This document shows positions 46,405 to 56,640 of a stretch of 64,000 nt of DNA, one piece after another (within the stretch, counting starts at the first letter, position 1; the number at the start of each line of letters is the position of its first letter). Origin of the DNA: Methylibium sp035476815 (lineage in GTDB: Bacteria; Pseudomonadota; Gammaproteobacteria; Burkholderiales; Burkholderiaceae_C). A program made the translations under genes and the position numbers. The notes under the pieces are model-generated. The model was not told where the DNA came from. It made no database searches and saw only the letters and a list, made by a program, of their open reading frames with translations. The stretch spans positions 1-64,000 of the forward strand of contig DATILD010000034.1 in the NCBI GenBank assembly GCA_035476815.1. Direction: 5' to 3'.

Positions 46405-49400
46405 GTGCGGCGACTCACAGCGATCGTCCTGGTGGCCGCGTGTGCCGCCGCGCAGGCCGCGCGCGTCGAGAGCGTCAGCCCGCGCGGCGAGGTCGCCGAG
46501 CTGCGGCAGGTGACGGTGCGCTTCTCGGCGCCGGTGCAGCCCTTCGGCGACCTGCGCGCGGCCGATCCCTTCGCGCTGCAATGCGCCGGGCCGGTGCCGG
46601 CCGGTCAGGGCCGCTGGGCCGACGAGCGCACCTGGCTCTACGACTTCAAGACCGCGCTGCCGCCGGGTGTGCGCTGCACGCTGCAGGCGAAGGCCGATTG
46701 GCAGCCGCGCGAGGGCATGCTGGAGGGCGAGCGCGCCTTCAGCTTCGGCACCGGCGGGCCGGCGGTGCTGCGCGTCGAGCCCTGGGAGGGCAGCGAGGTC
46801 GAGGAGGACCAGCACTTCCTGCTCACGCTCAGCGGCCCGGCCACCGAGGCCAGCGTGGTCGCGAACGCCGGCTGCGAGGTCGAGGGCATCGGCGAGCGCC
46901 TGCCCGTGCGCGTCGTCGGCGGCGCGGCGCGCGAGAAGCTGCTGAAGGCTCGGCGTGTCACGGCGGCGCGGGCCGCCAAACTGCTGCTGCTGACCTGCGC
47001 GCGGCCGCTGCCCAATGACGTGCCGATGCGCCTGCTGTGGGGCAAGGGCATCGCCGCCCAGGCCAATCCGGCCGTCCTGACGACCGTTGCGCAGCGTTGG
47101 TCGTTCCGCGTGCGCAAGCTCTTTACGGCCGAGTTCAGTTGCGAGCGCGAGCGCGCCGAGGCGGCGTGCCTGCCGATCCGCCCGATGCGGCTGCGCTTCT
47201 CGGCGCCGGTCGACCGCGCGCTGGCGGCGCAGGCGCTGCTGCGGCCGGCGAGCGGGGCGCCGCTGAAGCCGGTGTTCGACGCCGACGACAAGTCGCCGGT
47301 GGTCAGCGGCATCGCCTTCCCGCATCCGCTGGCCGAGAACGCGAGCTACAGCGTCGAGCTGCCGGCCGCGCTGCGCGACGACGCCGGCCGCACGCTTGCC
47401 AACGCCAGCCTGTTCCCGCTGAAGGTGGCCACCGGCGAGGCGCCGCCGATCGCGAAGTTCGCGTCGGCGCCCTTCGGCATCGTCGAGCGCGGCGATGCGG
47501 TCGTGCCGATCACGCTGCGCCATGTGCAGGGCGATCTGCGCCCGGGTGCGCCGGCCGGCCGGGTGCGCGTGAAGACGCTGAGCAGCGATGCCGACCTGCT
47601 GGCCTGGTACGCGAAGCTGCAGGCCCACCACGAGCGCCAGATCAGCGCCAAGGCGGCGGGCCGCCCGCCGGGCGAGTGGTACGCGATCGAGCATGACACC
47701 GATGCCCGCGGCAGGCCGCGCGAGCGCCGCGTCGAGCGCTGGGTCGGCAGCCGCGAGCTGTCGCTGCTGAAGGCCGACGCGACGGCGCGCCGCCTCGAGC
47801 TGCCGGCGCTCCAGGGCGGCGACCCGCAGCCCTTCGAGGTCGTCGGCCTGCCGCTGGCCGGGCCGGGCTACCACGTGCTCGAGGTGGAGTCGCAGCGCCT
47901 CGGCGCGGCGCTGCTCGATGCGCCGCGGCCGATGTACGTGCGCACCGGCGTGCTGGTCACCAAGCTCGGCGTGCACGTCAAGCATGGCCGCGAGAACAGC
48001 CTGGTGTGGGTCACCAGCCTGGACCGCGGCCAGCCGGTCGAGGGCGCCGACGTCACGGTCAGCGACTGCAACGGCCAGCGCCTGTGGGCCGGCCGCAGCG
48101 ACGCCCAGGGCCTGGCGCGCATCGCGCAGGCGATCGACGCGGCGCGGCCGCACTGCGTGGCCGACGAGGGCCTGTTCGTCACCGCGCGCAAGGCCGAGGG
48201 CGGCGTGAGCGACGTGGCCTTCGTGTTCAGCTCCTGGCAGAAGGGCATCGAGGGCTGGCGCTTCCGCCACCCGACCGCGCAAGGCCCCGCGCCGGACCTG
48301 AACGCCCACACCGTCTTCGACCGCACGCTGCTGCGCGCCGGCGAGACGGTGTCGATGAAGCATTTCATCCGCGCCGAGACCACGGCCGGCCTCGCCGCGC
48401 TGTCGCCGGCCGAGCTGCCGACGACGATGAAGATCACCCATGTGGGCAGCGGCGACGCGGTGAGCCTGCCGCTGCAGTGGCCGAACGGCCGCCATGCGCT
48501 CAGCAGCTGGGCGATCCCGCCCGCCGCGCGGCTGGGCAGCTACGAGGTGACGCTGGAGCGCGGGCCGCGCAGCATCGCCGGCGGCAGCTTCCGCGTCGAG
48601 GCCTTCCGCGTGCCGCTGCTCGAGGCGCGCCTGGCCGGGCCGAAGCAGGTGCCGGTGGCGCCCTCTTCGCTGCCGCTGACGCTGCAGCTCGGCTACCAGT
48701 CGGGCGGCGGGGTGGCCAAGGCGGCGGTGCAGGTCTCGGCGCTACTGAAGCCGCGCTGGCCCGCCTTCCCCGAGTACGAGGACTACAGCTTCGCGCCGCC
48801 GCGCGAGCCCGCGGACGACGCGGGACCGAGCGACGACGAGGGCATCGACGAGGAGCAAGCCCCTGCCGCACCCGACGGCCGGCTCGTGGCCGACAAGCTG
48901 CCCGCGACGACCGATGTCAACGGCGCCGCCACGATCACCCTGGCCCGGCTGCCGCCCGTCACCCGTCCGAGCGAGCTGCTGGCCGAGGCCCGTTTCGACG
49001 ATCCCAATGGCGAGACGCAGACCGTGGCCACCCGCATCCCGCTGTGGCCGAGCGCGGTGCTGCTGGGGCTGAAGACCTCGTCCTGGGTCAGCAACCAGGG
49101 CAAGGTGAGCTTCGGCGTGATCGTGCTCGACACCGCCGGCAAGCCCATTGCGAACCAGGCGGTCGAGGTGCGCGGCCGCGTCTCGCAATGGCTGACGACC
49201 CGTACGCGCATGGTCGGCGGCTTCTATGCCTACGACAACCGGCGCGAATCGAAGGACCTGGGCCTGCTGTGCAGCGGCCGCAGCGATGCCAAGGGTCGGC
49301 TCGCCTGCGAGGCCGAGCTGCAGGCCGCCGGCCAGGTGGAGCTGATCGCCACGGCCGCCGATGCCCAGGGCCGGCGCAGCGAGGCGGCGGCGACGGTGTG

Positions 49401-52224
49401 GATCACTCGCCGCGGCGAGCTCTGGTTCGCCCAGGGCAACGACGACCGTATCGACGTGCTGCCCGAGAAGAAGCGCTACGAGCCCGGCGAGACCGCAAGG
49501 CTGCAGGTGCGCTCGCCCTTTCGCAGCGCGACCGCGCTGGTCGCGGTGGAACGCGAGGGCGTGATCGACACCCGCCTCGTCACGCTGCGCGGCGACGACC
49601 CGACGGTCGAGCTGAAGATCGACCCGGCCTGGGCGCCCAACGTCTACGTCAGCGTGCTGGCCGTGCGCGGGCGGGTGCACCAGGTGCCTTGGTACTCGCT
49701 GTTCACCTGGGGCTGGCGCCACCCGCTGGCCTGGTGGCAGGACTTCCTCGACGGCCGGCGCGAATGGCGCGCGCCGACCGCGATGGTCGACCTGGCGCGG
49801 CCGGCCCACAAGTTCGGCGTCGCGGCGCTGCAGGTCGGGCGCGCGGCGCACGAGCTGCAGGTCAGCGTCAGCACCGACCGGGCCGACTACCGCGTGCGCG
49901 GCAAGGCCCTCGCCAAGGTGAAGGTCACGCAGGACGGCCGGCCGCTGGCCGGCACCGAGGTCGCGTTCGCGGCGGTCGACGAGGGCCTGCTCGCGCTGGC
50001 CGACAACGACTCCTGGCAGCTGCTCGACGCGATGCTGCGCCAGCGCCCCTGGGGCGTGGAGACAGCGACCGCGCAGGGCGAGATCGTCGGCCGGCGCCAC
50101 TATGGCCGCAAGGCGGTCGCGGCCGGCGGCGGCGGCGGGCGCGGCGGGACGCGCGAGCTGTTCGACACGCTGCTGCTGTGGCGGCCGGCCGTGCGGCTCG
50201 ACGCCAAGGGCGAGGCGACGATCGAGGTGCCGCTGAACGACTCGCTGACGAGCTTTCGCCTCGTCGCGGTGGCCGACCAGGGCGTGCAGCGCTTCGGCAG
50301 CGGCCATGCGCGCATCCGCGTGACGCAGGACCTGCAGCTGCTGCCCGGTCTGCCGCCGCTGCTGCGCGACGGCGACCGCTTCCGCGCCACCGTGACGCTG
50401 CGCAACACCACCGCGAAGCCGATGAACCTGCGCGCCACGCTGGCCGGCAGCGCCGCGCGTGACGGTGCGGGCGAGGGCGCCGACGCGCTGCTGCCGATCG
50501 CGACCGCACCGCAGTCGCTGACGCTCGCCGCCGGCGCGGCGCAGGAGCTGCACTGGGACATCGCCGTGCCGCCGCTCGCGCGCCGCATCGATTGGGAGGC
50601 CGCGGTGGTGGAGCAGGGCGGCGCGGCCCCGGCGCAGGACCGCGTGAAGCTCAGCCAGACCGTGATCGCCGCCGTGCCCGAGCGCGTGCTGCAGGCGACG
50701 ATCGCGCGGCTCGACGGTCGCCACACGCTGCCGGTGAGCCGGCCGGCCGACGCGCTGCCCGGCCAGGGCGGCGTGCTCGTCGCGCTGCAGCCGCGCCTGA
50801 CCGGCGCGCTGCCCGGCCTGCGCCGCTGGTGGCAGACCTATCCCTTCGTCTGCCTGGAGCAGCAGGCCGGCAAGGCGCTGGCGCTGCGCGACGCGGCGCT
50901 GTGGCAGCGGGTCGTGAACCTGCTGCCGACCTACCTCGATGCCGACGGCCTGGCGTCCTACTTCCCGGTGCGCGAGGGCGACCGGCCGAACGGCAGCGAC
51001 CGCCTCACCGCCCACCTGATCGCCGCCGCCGACGAGGCCGGCTTCGAGCTGCCGCCGGCCCTGCGCGAGCGCATGCTGACGGCGCTGGGCGACTTCGTCG
51101 ATGGCCGCATCGAGCGCCGCCACTGGTCGCCGCGCGAGGACCGCGACGTGCGCAAGCTCGCCGCGCTCGAGGCCCTGTCGCGCCACGGCCGCGCGCAGGC
51201 GCGCCAGCTCGGCACCATCAACCTCACGCCCAAGCTGTGGCCGACCGCGGCGGTGATCGACTGGCTGGGCGTGCTGCAGCGCGTGCCCGGCATCGCCCAG
51301 CAGGCCGAGCGCCGCGCCGAGGCCCAGCAGATCCTGCGCGCCCGGCTCACCTGGGGCGGCACGACGCTGCGCTTCTCGACCGAGGACAGCGACTACTGGT
51401 GGTGGCTGATGGACAGTGCCGACGCCAATGCGGCGAAGCTGCTGCTCGCGGTCCTGGACGAGCCGGGCTGGCGCGACGAGCTGCCGCGCCTCGCCGTCGG
51501 CTCGCTCGGCCGCCAGCGCGGCGGCGCCTGGCTCACGACCACCGCCAACCTGTGGGGCGCGCTCGCGCTCGACAAGTTCGCCGCGCGCTTCGAGTCGCAG
51601 CCCGTCAGCGGGCGCAGCGAGGCGACGCTGGCCGCGGCGCGCGGCGCCGTCGACTGGGCCGCCCAGCCCGAGGGCGGCTCGCTGCGCCTGCCCTGGCCGG
51701 CGCAGCCGGCGACGCTCGCCGTCGAGCAGCAGGGCGGCGGCACGCCCTGGCTCACGGTACAGAGCCTGGCGGCCGTGCCGCTGAAGGCGCCGCTCGCGGC
51801 GGGTTACAGCGTGACGCGCGCCACCAGCGCGGTGTCGCAGAAGACGCCGGGCCGCTGGTCGCGCGGCGACGTGATGCGGGTGCGGCTGGAGATCGACGCG
51901 CAGAGCGACATGAGCTGGGTCGTCGTCAGCGACCCGGTGCCCGGCGGCGCGACGCTGCTCGGCGCCGGCCTCGGCCGCGACAGCCTGCTCGCGACACGCG
52001 ACGAGCGCAACGAGGGCTGGGCCTGGCCGGCCTGGGTCGAGCGCTCGCCCGAGGCCTACCGCAGCTACTACGACCACCTGCCGCGTGGCAAGCATGTGGT
52101 CGAGTACACGCTGCGGCTCGGCAGCCCGGGCCGCTATGCGCTGCCGCCGACGCGGGTGGAGGCGATGTACGCGCCCGAGTCCTTCGGCGAGCGGCCGAAC
52201 GAGCCGGTGGTCGTCGAGCCATGA
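46405..52224 (+). CDS. alpha-2-macroglobulin family protein with thioester motif
   Basis: A 1939-residue periplasmic protein. GTG 46405 is chosen as start because GGGAG precedes it and it opens a short signal VRRLTAIVLVAAC; the LVAAC could be a lipobox (C13), as in the E. coli lipoprotein homologue, or cleavage may follow AQA. Successive macroglobulin domains occupy the first about 1200 residues, including DVTVSDCNGQRLWAG and PWGVETATAQGEIVG. The thioester motif CLEQ starts at C1483 in YPFVCLEQQAGKA, followed by the helical thioester domain. Such proteins trap proteases that reach the periplasm. It overlaps pbpC by ATGA, the conserved pairing in which the glycosyltransferase repairs peptidoglycan. 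Confidence 0.94.
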   Translation: MRRLTAIVLVAACAAAQAARVESVSPRGEVAELRQVTVRFSAPVQPFGDLRAADPFALQCAGPVPAGQGRWADERTWLYDFKTALPPGVRCTLQAKADWQPREGMLEGERAFSFGTGGPAVLRVEPWEGSEVEEDQHFLLTLSGPATEASVVANAGCEVEGIGERLPVRVVGGAAREKLLKARRVTAARAAKLLLLTCARPLPNDVPMRLLWGKGIAAQANPAVLTTVAQRWSFRVRKLFTAEFSCERERAEAACLPIRPMRLRFSAPVDRALAAQALLRPASGAPLKPVFDADDKSPVVSGIAFPHPLAENASYSVELPAALRDDAGRTLANASLFPLKVATGEAPPIAKFASAPFGIVERGDAVVPITLRHVQGDLRPGAPAGRVRVKTLSSDADLLAWYAKLQAHHERQISAKAAGRPPGEWYAIEHDTDARGRPRERRVERWVGSRELSLLKADATARRLELPALQGGDPQPFEVVGLPLAGPGYHVLEVESQRLGAALLDAPRPMYVRTGVLVTKLGVHVKHGRENSLVWVTSLDRGQPVEGADVTVSDCNGQRLWAGRSDAQGLARIAQAIDAARPHCVADEGLFVTARKAEGGVSDVAFVFSSWQKGIEGWRFRHPTAQGPAPDLNAHTVFDRTLLRAGETVSMKHFIRAETTAGLAALSPAELPTTMKITHVGSGDAVSLPLQWPNGRHALSSWAIPPAARLGSYEVTLERGPRSIAGGSFRVEAFRVPLLEARLAGPKQVPVAPSSLPLTLQLGYQSGGGVAKAAVQVSALLKPRWPAFPEYEDYSFAPPREPADDAGPSDDEGIDEEQAPAAPDGRLVADKLPATTDVNGAATITLARLPPVTRPSELLAEARFDDPNGETQTVATRIPLWPSAVLLGLKTSSWVSNQGKVSFGVIVLDTAGKPIANQAVEVRGRVSQWLTTRTRMVGGFYAYDNRRESKDLGLLCSGRSDAKGRLACEAELQAAGQVELIATAADAQGRRSEAAATVWITRRGELWFAQGNDDRIDVLPEKKRYEPGETARLQVRSPFRSATALVAVEREGVIDTRLVTLRGDDPTVELKIDPAWAPNVYVSVLAVRGRVHQVPWYSLFTWGWRHPLAWWQDFLDGRREWRAPTAMVDLARPAHKFGVAALQVGRAAHELQVSVSTDRADYRVRGKALAKVKVTQDGRPLAGTEVAFAAVDEGLLALADNDSWQLLDAMLRQRPWGVETATAQGEIVGRRHYGRKAVAAGGGGGRGGTRELFDTLLLWRPAVRLDAKGEATIEVPLNDSLTSFRLVAVADQGVQRFGSGHARIRVTQDLQLLPGLPPLLRDGDRFRATVTLRNTTAKPMNLRATLAGSAARDGAGEGADALLPIATAPQSLTLAAGAAQELHWDIAVPPLARRIDWEAAVVEQGGAAPAQDRVKLSQTVIAAVPERVLQATIARLDGRHTLPVSRPADALPGQGGVLVALQPRLTGALPGLRRWWQTYPFVCLEQQAGKALALRDAALWQRVVNLLPTYLDADGLASYFPVREGDRPNGSDRLTAHLIAAADEAGFELPPALRERMLTALGDFVDGRIERRHWSPREDRDVRKLAALEALSRHGRAQARQLGTINLTPKLWPTAAVIDWLGVLQRVPGIAQQAERRAEAQQILRARLTWGGTTLRFSTEDSDYWWWLMDSADANAAKLLLAVLDEPGWRDELPRLAVGSLGRQRGGAWLTTTANLWGALALDKFAARFESQPVSGRSEATLAAARGAVDWAAQPEGGSLRLPWPAQPATLAVEQQGGGTPWLTVQSLAAVPLKAPLAAGYSVTRATSAVSQKTPGRWSRGDVMRVRLEIDAQSDMSWVVVSDPVPGGATLLGAGLGRDSLLATRDERNEGWAWPAWVERSPEAYRSYYDHLPRGKHVVEYTLRLGSPGRYALPPTRVEAMYAPESFGERPNEPVVVEP

Positions 52225-54359
52225 AGCGGCTCGTCGCGGCCCTGCTGATGTGCGTCGCCGTGGCGGCGCAGGCGGTGCCGAGCTTCGCCGAGGTCCAGGC
52301 CGCGCACCGTCCCTCGGACCTGACGCTGCTCGACCGTCACGGCCTGCCGCTGCAGACCCTGCGCACCGACCCGACCGTGCGCCGCCTGCCCTGGGTGCCG
52401 ATCGCCGACCTGTCGCCGGCGCTGCTGAACGCCATCGTGCTGAGCGAGGACCGCGCCTTCTACGAGCATTCGGGCGTCGACTGGGGCGCGGTGGCGGCGA
52501 GCGCCTGGGGCAATCTGTGGAACACCCGCACGCGCGGCGCGTCGACGCTGACGATGCAGCTCGCCGGGCTGATCGACGAGGACCTCGCGCGGCCCGCGGC
52601 GGGCCGCAGCGTGGCGCAGAAGCTCGGCCAGGCGCTGCTGGCGCGCCGCCTCGAGGCGCGCTGGAGCAAGGCGCAGATCCTCGAGGCCTACCTCAACCGC
52701 GCGGCCTTCCGCGGCGAGCTGGTCGGCATCGCCGCGCTGTCGCAGACGCTGTTCGGCAAGTTCCCGTCCGGGCTGGACGCCGAGGAGGCCGCGATCGCCG
52801 CCGCGCTGCTGCGCGCGCCGAACGCGGCGCCGGCCGTGGTGGCGCAACGGGCCTGCGGCGTGCTGACGCTGCAAGGACGTGCCTGCGCCGGCGTCGAGGG
52901 ACTCGCGCTCGCGGCACTGGCGCGCCGCGGCGGCCCGCCGCTGGGCGAACAGCTCGCGCCGCATCTGGCGCACCAGGTCGACGTCGCCCGCGCGGCGCCC
53001 GACGGCAGGCTCGCGACCACGCTCGACGCAAGCCTGCAGCGCCTCGCCGTCGCCGCGCTGCGCCACCAGCTCGCCGAGCTCGCGGGCCGCAACGTGCACG
53101 ACGGCGCGCTGCTGGTGCTCGACAACGCCAGCGGCGAGGTGCGCGCCTGGGTCGGCTCGAGCGGGCCGCTGTCGGCGGCCTCGCAGGTCGACGGCGTGCT
53201 GGCGCGGCGCCAGCCCGGCTCGACGCTCAAGCCCTTCGTCTACGGCCTGGCCTTCGAGCGCCGGCTGATCACGCCGGCGACGCTGCTGGACGACGCGCCG
53301 ACCCGGATCGGCACCACCAACGGCCTGTACCTGCCGCGCAACTACGACGGCGGCTACAAGGGCTGGGTCAGCGCCCGCAGCGCGCTCGGCGCCAGCCTCA
53401 ACGTGCCGGCGGTGCGGGTCGGCACGTTGCTGGGCAGCGACGCGCTGTTCGAGCGGCTCAACGCCTTCGGGCTCGAGCTGCCGCACAGCGGCGGCCACTA
53501 CGGCGCCTCGCTCGCGCTCGGCAGCGCCGACGTCAGCCTGCTCGCGCTGACCAATGCCTACCGCGCGCTCGCCAACGGCGGCCTGCACGGCGCGGTGCGC
53601 TGGCAGCCCGGCGCCGCGCCGGTGCCGAAGCGCGTTGCCACGGCGGCGGCGGTCTACCTCGTCACCGACATCCTGGCCGACAACAACGCCCGTGCGCTGA
53701 CCTTCGGCCTCGACAGCGTGCTCGCGACGCGCGGCTTCGCGGCCGTCAAGACCGGCACCAGCAAGGACCTGCGCGACAACTGGTGCGTCGGGTTCACCGA
53801 CCGCTACACCGTCGGCGTGTGGGTCGGCAATGCCGACGGCGACGCGATGCACGACGTCAGCGGCAGCTCGGGCGCGGCACCGGTGTGGCAGACGCTGGTG
53901 CGCGCGCTGCACGAATCCTTGCCCTCGCGCCGGCCTGTGCCGCCCGCGGGCGTGGTCGCCGTGCAGGTCGCCCATGCGGCGGGGGCGGACGGGTGGGAGC
54001 CGCCGCGGGCCGAGCGCCTGCTGGCCGGTACCGAGTGGACCAGCGACCAGGGCGTTCCCGCGGCCACGTCACGCTTCGGCATCGCGCACCCGCGCGAGGG
54101 CAGCGTGTTCGCGCTCGACCCCGACATCCCACCGGCCGCCCAGCGCATCCGCCTCGAGGGCGAGGACGGTGTCTGGCGCCTCGACGGCCGCGTGCTCGGC
54201 CGCCGCGCGGCCTTGTCGTGGGCGCCGACGCCCGGCCGCCATGAACTGGTCTGGCAGGCTCGCGATGGCCGGCGCCGCGAACGCGTCGCCTTCGAGGTGC
54301 GCGGCGCCGCCTGGCAGCGCGCGTCGCTCAGCGCGGCGACGACGGCGCCGGGTCGTTGA
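52221..54359 (+). CDS. pbpC: penicillin-binding protein 1C (transglycosylase/transpeptidase)
   Basis: A 712-residue bifunctional peptidoglycan synthase. An N-terminal hydrophobic segment (residues 4-18) anchors or exports it. The transglycosylase domain has LSEDRAFYEHSGVDW, RGASTLTMQLAG and QILEAYLNRAAF. The transpeptidase domain has S334-x-x-K337 in RQPGSTLKPFVYG, SLN in GASLNVPAVR and KTGTS near 520. The C-terminal about 100 residues (FALDPDIPPAAQRIRLEGED) form the PbpC-specific domain. Slightly shorter than the E. coli protein. It is coupled to the alpha-2-macroglobulin gene and ends 32 bp inside the convergent GAF gene. Confidence 0.95.
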   Translation: MKRLVAALLMCVAVAAQAVPSFAEVQAAHRPSDLTLLDRHGLPLQTLRTDPTVRRLPWVPIADLSPALLNAIVLSEDRAFYEHSGVDWGAVAASAWGNLWNTRTRGASTLTMQLAGLIDEDLARPAAGRSVAQKLGQALLARRLEARWSKAQILEAYLNRAAFRGELVGIAALSQTLFGKFPSGLDAEEAAIAAALLRAPNAAPAVVAQRACGVLTLQGRACAGVEGLALAALARRGGPPLGEQLAPHLAHQVDVARAAPDGRLATTLDASLQRLAVAALRHQLAELAGRNVHDGALLVLDNASGEVRAWVGSSGPLSAASQVDGVLARRQPGSTLKPFVYGLAFERRLITPATLLDDAPTRIGTTNGLYLPRNYDGGYKGWVSARSALGASLNVPAVRVGTLLGSDALFERLNAFGLELPHSGGHYGASLALGSADVSLLALTNAYRALANGGLHGAVRWQPGAAPVPKRVATAAAVYLVTDILADNNARALTFGLDSVLATRGFAAVKTGTSKDLRDNWCVGFTDRYTVGVWVGNADGDAMHDVSGSSGAAPVWQTLVRALHESLPSRRPVPPAGVVAVQVAHAAGADGWEPPRAERLLAGTEWTSDQGVPAATSRFGIAHPREGSVFALDPDIPPAAQRIRLEGEDGVWRLDGRVLGRRAALSWAPTPGRHELVWQARDGRRRERVAFEVRGAAWQRASLSAATTAPGR

Positions 54360-55032
54360 CCCTGCGGCGCGGCAGCGTCACGTCCAGCGCGCCCGGCGCC
54401 GAATCGAGATCCGCCGGGCCCGACGCCGGCTCGCCGGAGCGCGTGTGGCCGCGCAGTGGCGCCCAGGGGCGCAGTTCGCCGTGGCTGCCGGCGTCGGCGC
54501 AGCCCAGGCGGTGGAACAGCCGGCTGCCCACCACCCCGGCCCGGCGCATGAAGGCGATCTGGCAGGGCGCCCAGACGATCGACGCGCCGGGCTGTTCGCC
54601 GCACAGCAGGCCGATGCGCCGGCCGTTGGCGGCGAAGGGCACATCCAGCAGCGAGCGGATGTCGTTGGGCCGCAGATAGGTCTCGCGCAGCGTCGCCAGC
54701 GCCGGGTGGGCCTGGATGTCGGCGGCGCACAGGATGCCCGAGCGGTCCAGTTCGGCGAAGTAGGCCGGGTGGTCGGCCTCGGCCAGCCTGGCCAGCTCGA
54801 TCGCGACGCCGCGGCGGTCGTGCAGCGCCTCGCAGCGCAGGCGCTGGCCGCCGTCGCGCGGCAGGTAGGTCCACAGGCTGACCCGCCCGCAGCCCAGGCC
54901 GGCGGCGATCTCGGGCAGCGCGGCGGCGAGGAAGCGGTCGTGCGACAGCACGTCGTGTTCGCGCCGCTCCGCCAGCAGCTGCAGCCGGCCGAGGGCGCGT
55001 GCGCCCTCGGCGCTCAGGGTGGTGTGGGGCAT
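54328..55032 (-). CDS. GAF-domain protein in an operon with a chemotaxis receptor
   Basis: A 234-residue soluble protein. Residues about 20-170 form a GAF domain: LAAALPEIAAGLGCGRVSLW then TYLPRDGGQRLRCEALHDRR, DIQAHPALATLRETYLRPND and SLLDVPFAANGRRIGLLCGE. GAF domains bind small molecules or cofactors. No output domain follows; the C-terminal 50 residues look disordered. The gene starts 7 bp after the stop of the chemotaxis receptor and would be co-transcribed from the sigma-28 promoter, suggesting a role in taxis signalling. Its 3' end overlaps pbpC by 32 bp. Confidence 0.82.
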   Translation of the reverse strand: MPHTTLSAEGARALGRLQLLAERREHDVLSHDRFLAAALPEIAAGLGCGRVSLWTYLPRDGGQRLRCEALHDRRGVAIELARLAEADHPAYFAELDRSGILCAADIQAHPALATLRETYLRPNDIRSLLDVPFAANGRRIGLLCGEQPGASIVWAPCQIAFMRRAGVVGSRLFHRLGCADAGSHGELRPWAPLRGHTRSGEPASGPADLDSAPGALDVTLPRRRVNDPAPSSPR

Positions 55033-55039
55033 GGCGGGC

Positions 55040-56590
55040 TCAGGCCAGCGCCGGTGCCGCGACGGCCTCGATGCGGAACACCGACACCACCTGCGACAGC
55101 CGCACGGCCTGCTCCTTCAGCGAGCTGGCCGCGGCGGCCGATTCCTCGACCAGGGCGGCGTTCTGCTGCGTCAGCTCGTCGAGCTTACTCATCGCCTGGT
55201 TGACCTGGCCGATGCCGTCGCGCTGTTCGCGCGAGGCCGCACTGAGCTCGCTCATCATGTCGGTCACCCGCCGCACCTGCTGCACGATGCCGCCCATGCT
55301 CTGGCCGGCTTCCTCGGCCAGTCGTGCGCCGACCCCGACGCGTTCGACCGAGGTCTCGATCAAGGCCTTGATCTCCTTGGCCGCGTTGGCCGAGCGCTGC
55401 GCGAGGCTGCGCACCTCGGAGGCCACGACCGCGAAGCCGCGACCCTGCTCGCCGGCCCGGGCCGCCTCCACCGCGGCGTTCAGCGCCAGGATGTTGGTCT
55501 GGAACGCGATGCCGTCGATCACGCCGATGATGTCGGCGATCCTCTTCGACGAGTCGCTGATCTCCTGCATGCTGGCGACCACCCGCGTCACGACCGCGCC
55601 GCCCTGCTCGGCGGCGGCGGCGGCGCTGGCGGCGAGCTGGTTGGCCTGCTGGGCGGTGTCGGCCGACTGCGTGACCGTGCCGGTGATCTGCTCCATGCTG
55701 GCCGCCGTCTGCTGCAGGTTGGAGGCGGTCTGCTCGGTGCGCGCGGACAGGTCCAGGTTGCCGGTGGCGATCTGCGAGGACGCGGTGCTGACCGACTCGA
55801 CGCCCTGGCGCACCTCGCCGACCACGCCGCGCAGCCGCGCGACCATCTCGCCCAGCGCCTGGCCGAGCCGGGCCACTTCGTCGCGACCGTCGAACTCGAG
55901 CTCGCGGCTCAGGTCGCCCGCGGCCACCGCGCCGGCCACCTCGACGGCGCGGCCCAGCGGCCGGGTGATGCTGCGGCTGAACCACATGCCGCCGGCCACA
56001 CCGGCCGCGCACACCGCCAGCATCAGCACCAGGCTGAGCGTCATCGCGCGCCGCGCCTGCGCGCCCGCCTGGGCGGCGACGGCGGCGCTGTCGGCGGCGA
56101 TCCGGGTCTCGGCCTCGTCGAGCAGCTTGCTGGGGGCGCGGTCCATGCCGTGCACGGCGGCATCGCCGACGGTCGCATCGAGCTTGGCGGCCACGAAGGC
56201 TTCATAGCCCTTCAGGTAGCCCTCGCCCATCGCCTTGTGGGCGGCGGCGAACTTGGCCACCAGCGCGCGGCTCTCGCCCTCGGGCAGTCGCTCGAGCAGC
56301 TGGCGCGCGGCCTGGGCCACCTTGCCCTCCTGAGAGCGGAAGGCGCTCCAGTACTTGTCGAGCTGCTTCGGGTCCTTGCCGCGCAGCAGCGTGTTCTTCC
56401 ACTCCTGCACCTGGGTCTTGAAGGCGACGCTGGTGTCGCGCACCGCGCGTTCGTGGTCGACGCTGGCCGCCACGTCGGTGGCGTACAGGCCGAGCGAGCG
56501 GTCGAGGCTGTAGAGCCCGAACAGGGCCGCCGCCAACAGGGCGGCGGCCAGGCCGGCCATCGCCAGCGGGAGCTTGAGGCTGAGCTTCAT
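55040..56590 (-). CDS. methyl-accepting chemotaxis protein
   Basis: A 516-residue receptor. Membrane segments at about residues 8-28 and 187-208 enclose a helical periplasmic sensor with EWKNTLLRGKDP and VAKFAAAHKAMGEGYLKGYE, as in four-helix-bundle sensors. HAMP (FSRSITRPLGRAVEVAGAVA) follows, then the signalling helices with the hairpin tip GIAFQTNILALNAAVEAARA then GEQGRGFAVVASEVRSLAQRS. No CheR-docking pentapeptide is present at the end. An excellent sigma-28 promoter lies 50 bases upstream, tying expression to the flagellar regulon. Confidence 0.94.
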   Translation of the reverse strand: MKLSLKLPLAMAGLAAALLAAALFGLYSLDRSLGLYATDVAASVDHERAVRDTSVAFKTQVQEWKNTLLRGKDPKQLDKYWSAFRSQEGKVAQAARQLLERLPEGESRALVAKFAAAHKAMGEGYLKGYEAFVAAKLDATVGDAAVHGMDRAPSKLLDEAETRIAADSAAVAAQAGAQARRAMTLSLVLMLAVCAAGVAGGMWFSRSITRPLGRAVEVAGAVAAGDLSRELEFDGRDEVARLGQALGEMVARLRGVVGEVRQGVESVSTASSQIATGNLDLSARTEQTASNLQQTAASMEQITGTVTQSADTAQQANQLAASAAAAAEQGGAVVTRVVASMQEISDSSKRIADIIGVIDGIAFQTNILALNAAVEAARAGEQGRGFAVVASEVRSLAQRSANAAKEIKALIETSVERVGVGARLAEEAGQSMGGIVQQVRRVTDMMSELSAASREQRDGIGQVNQAMSKLDELTQQNAALVEESAAAASSLKEQAVRLSQVVSVFRIEAVAAPALA

Positions 56591-56640
56591 GTCGGAGACC
56601 CTTCAGGTCGGTAAGCGGTGCTCGACCGCGGAGATCGTGT

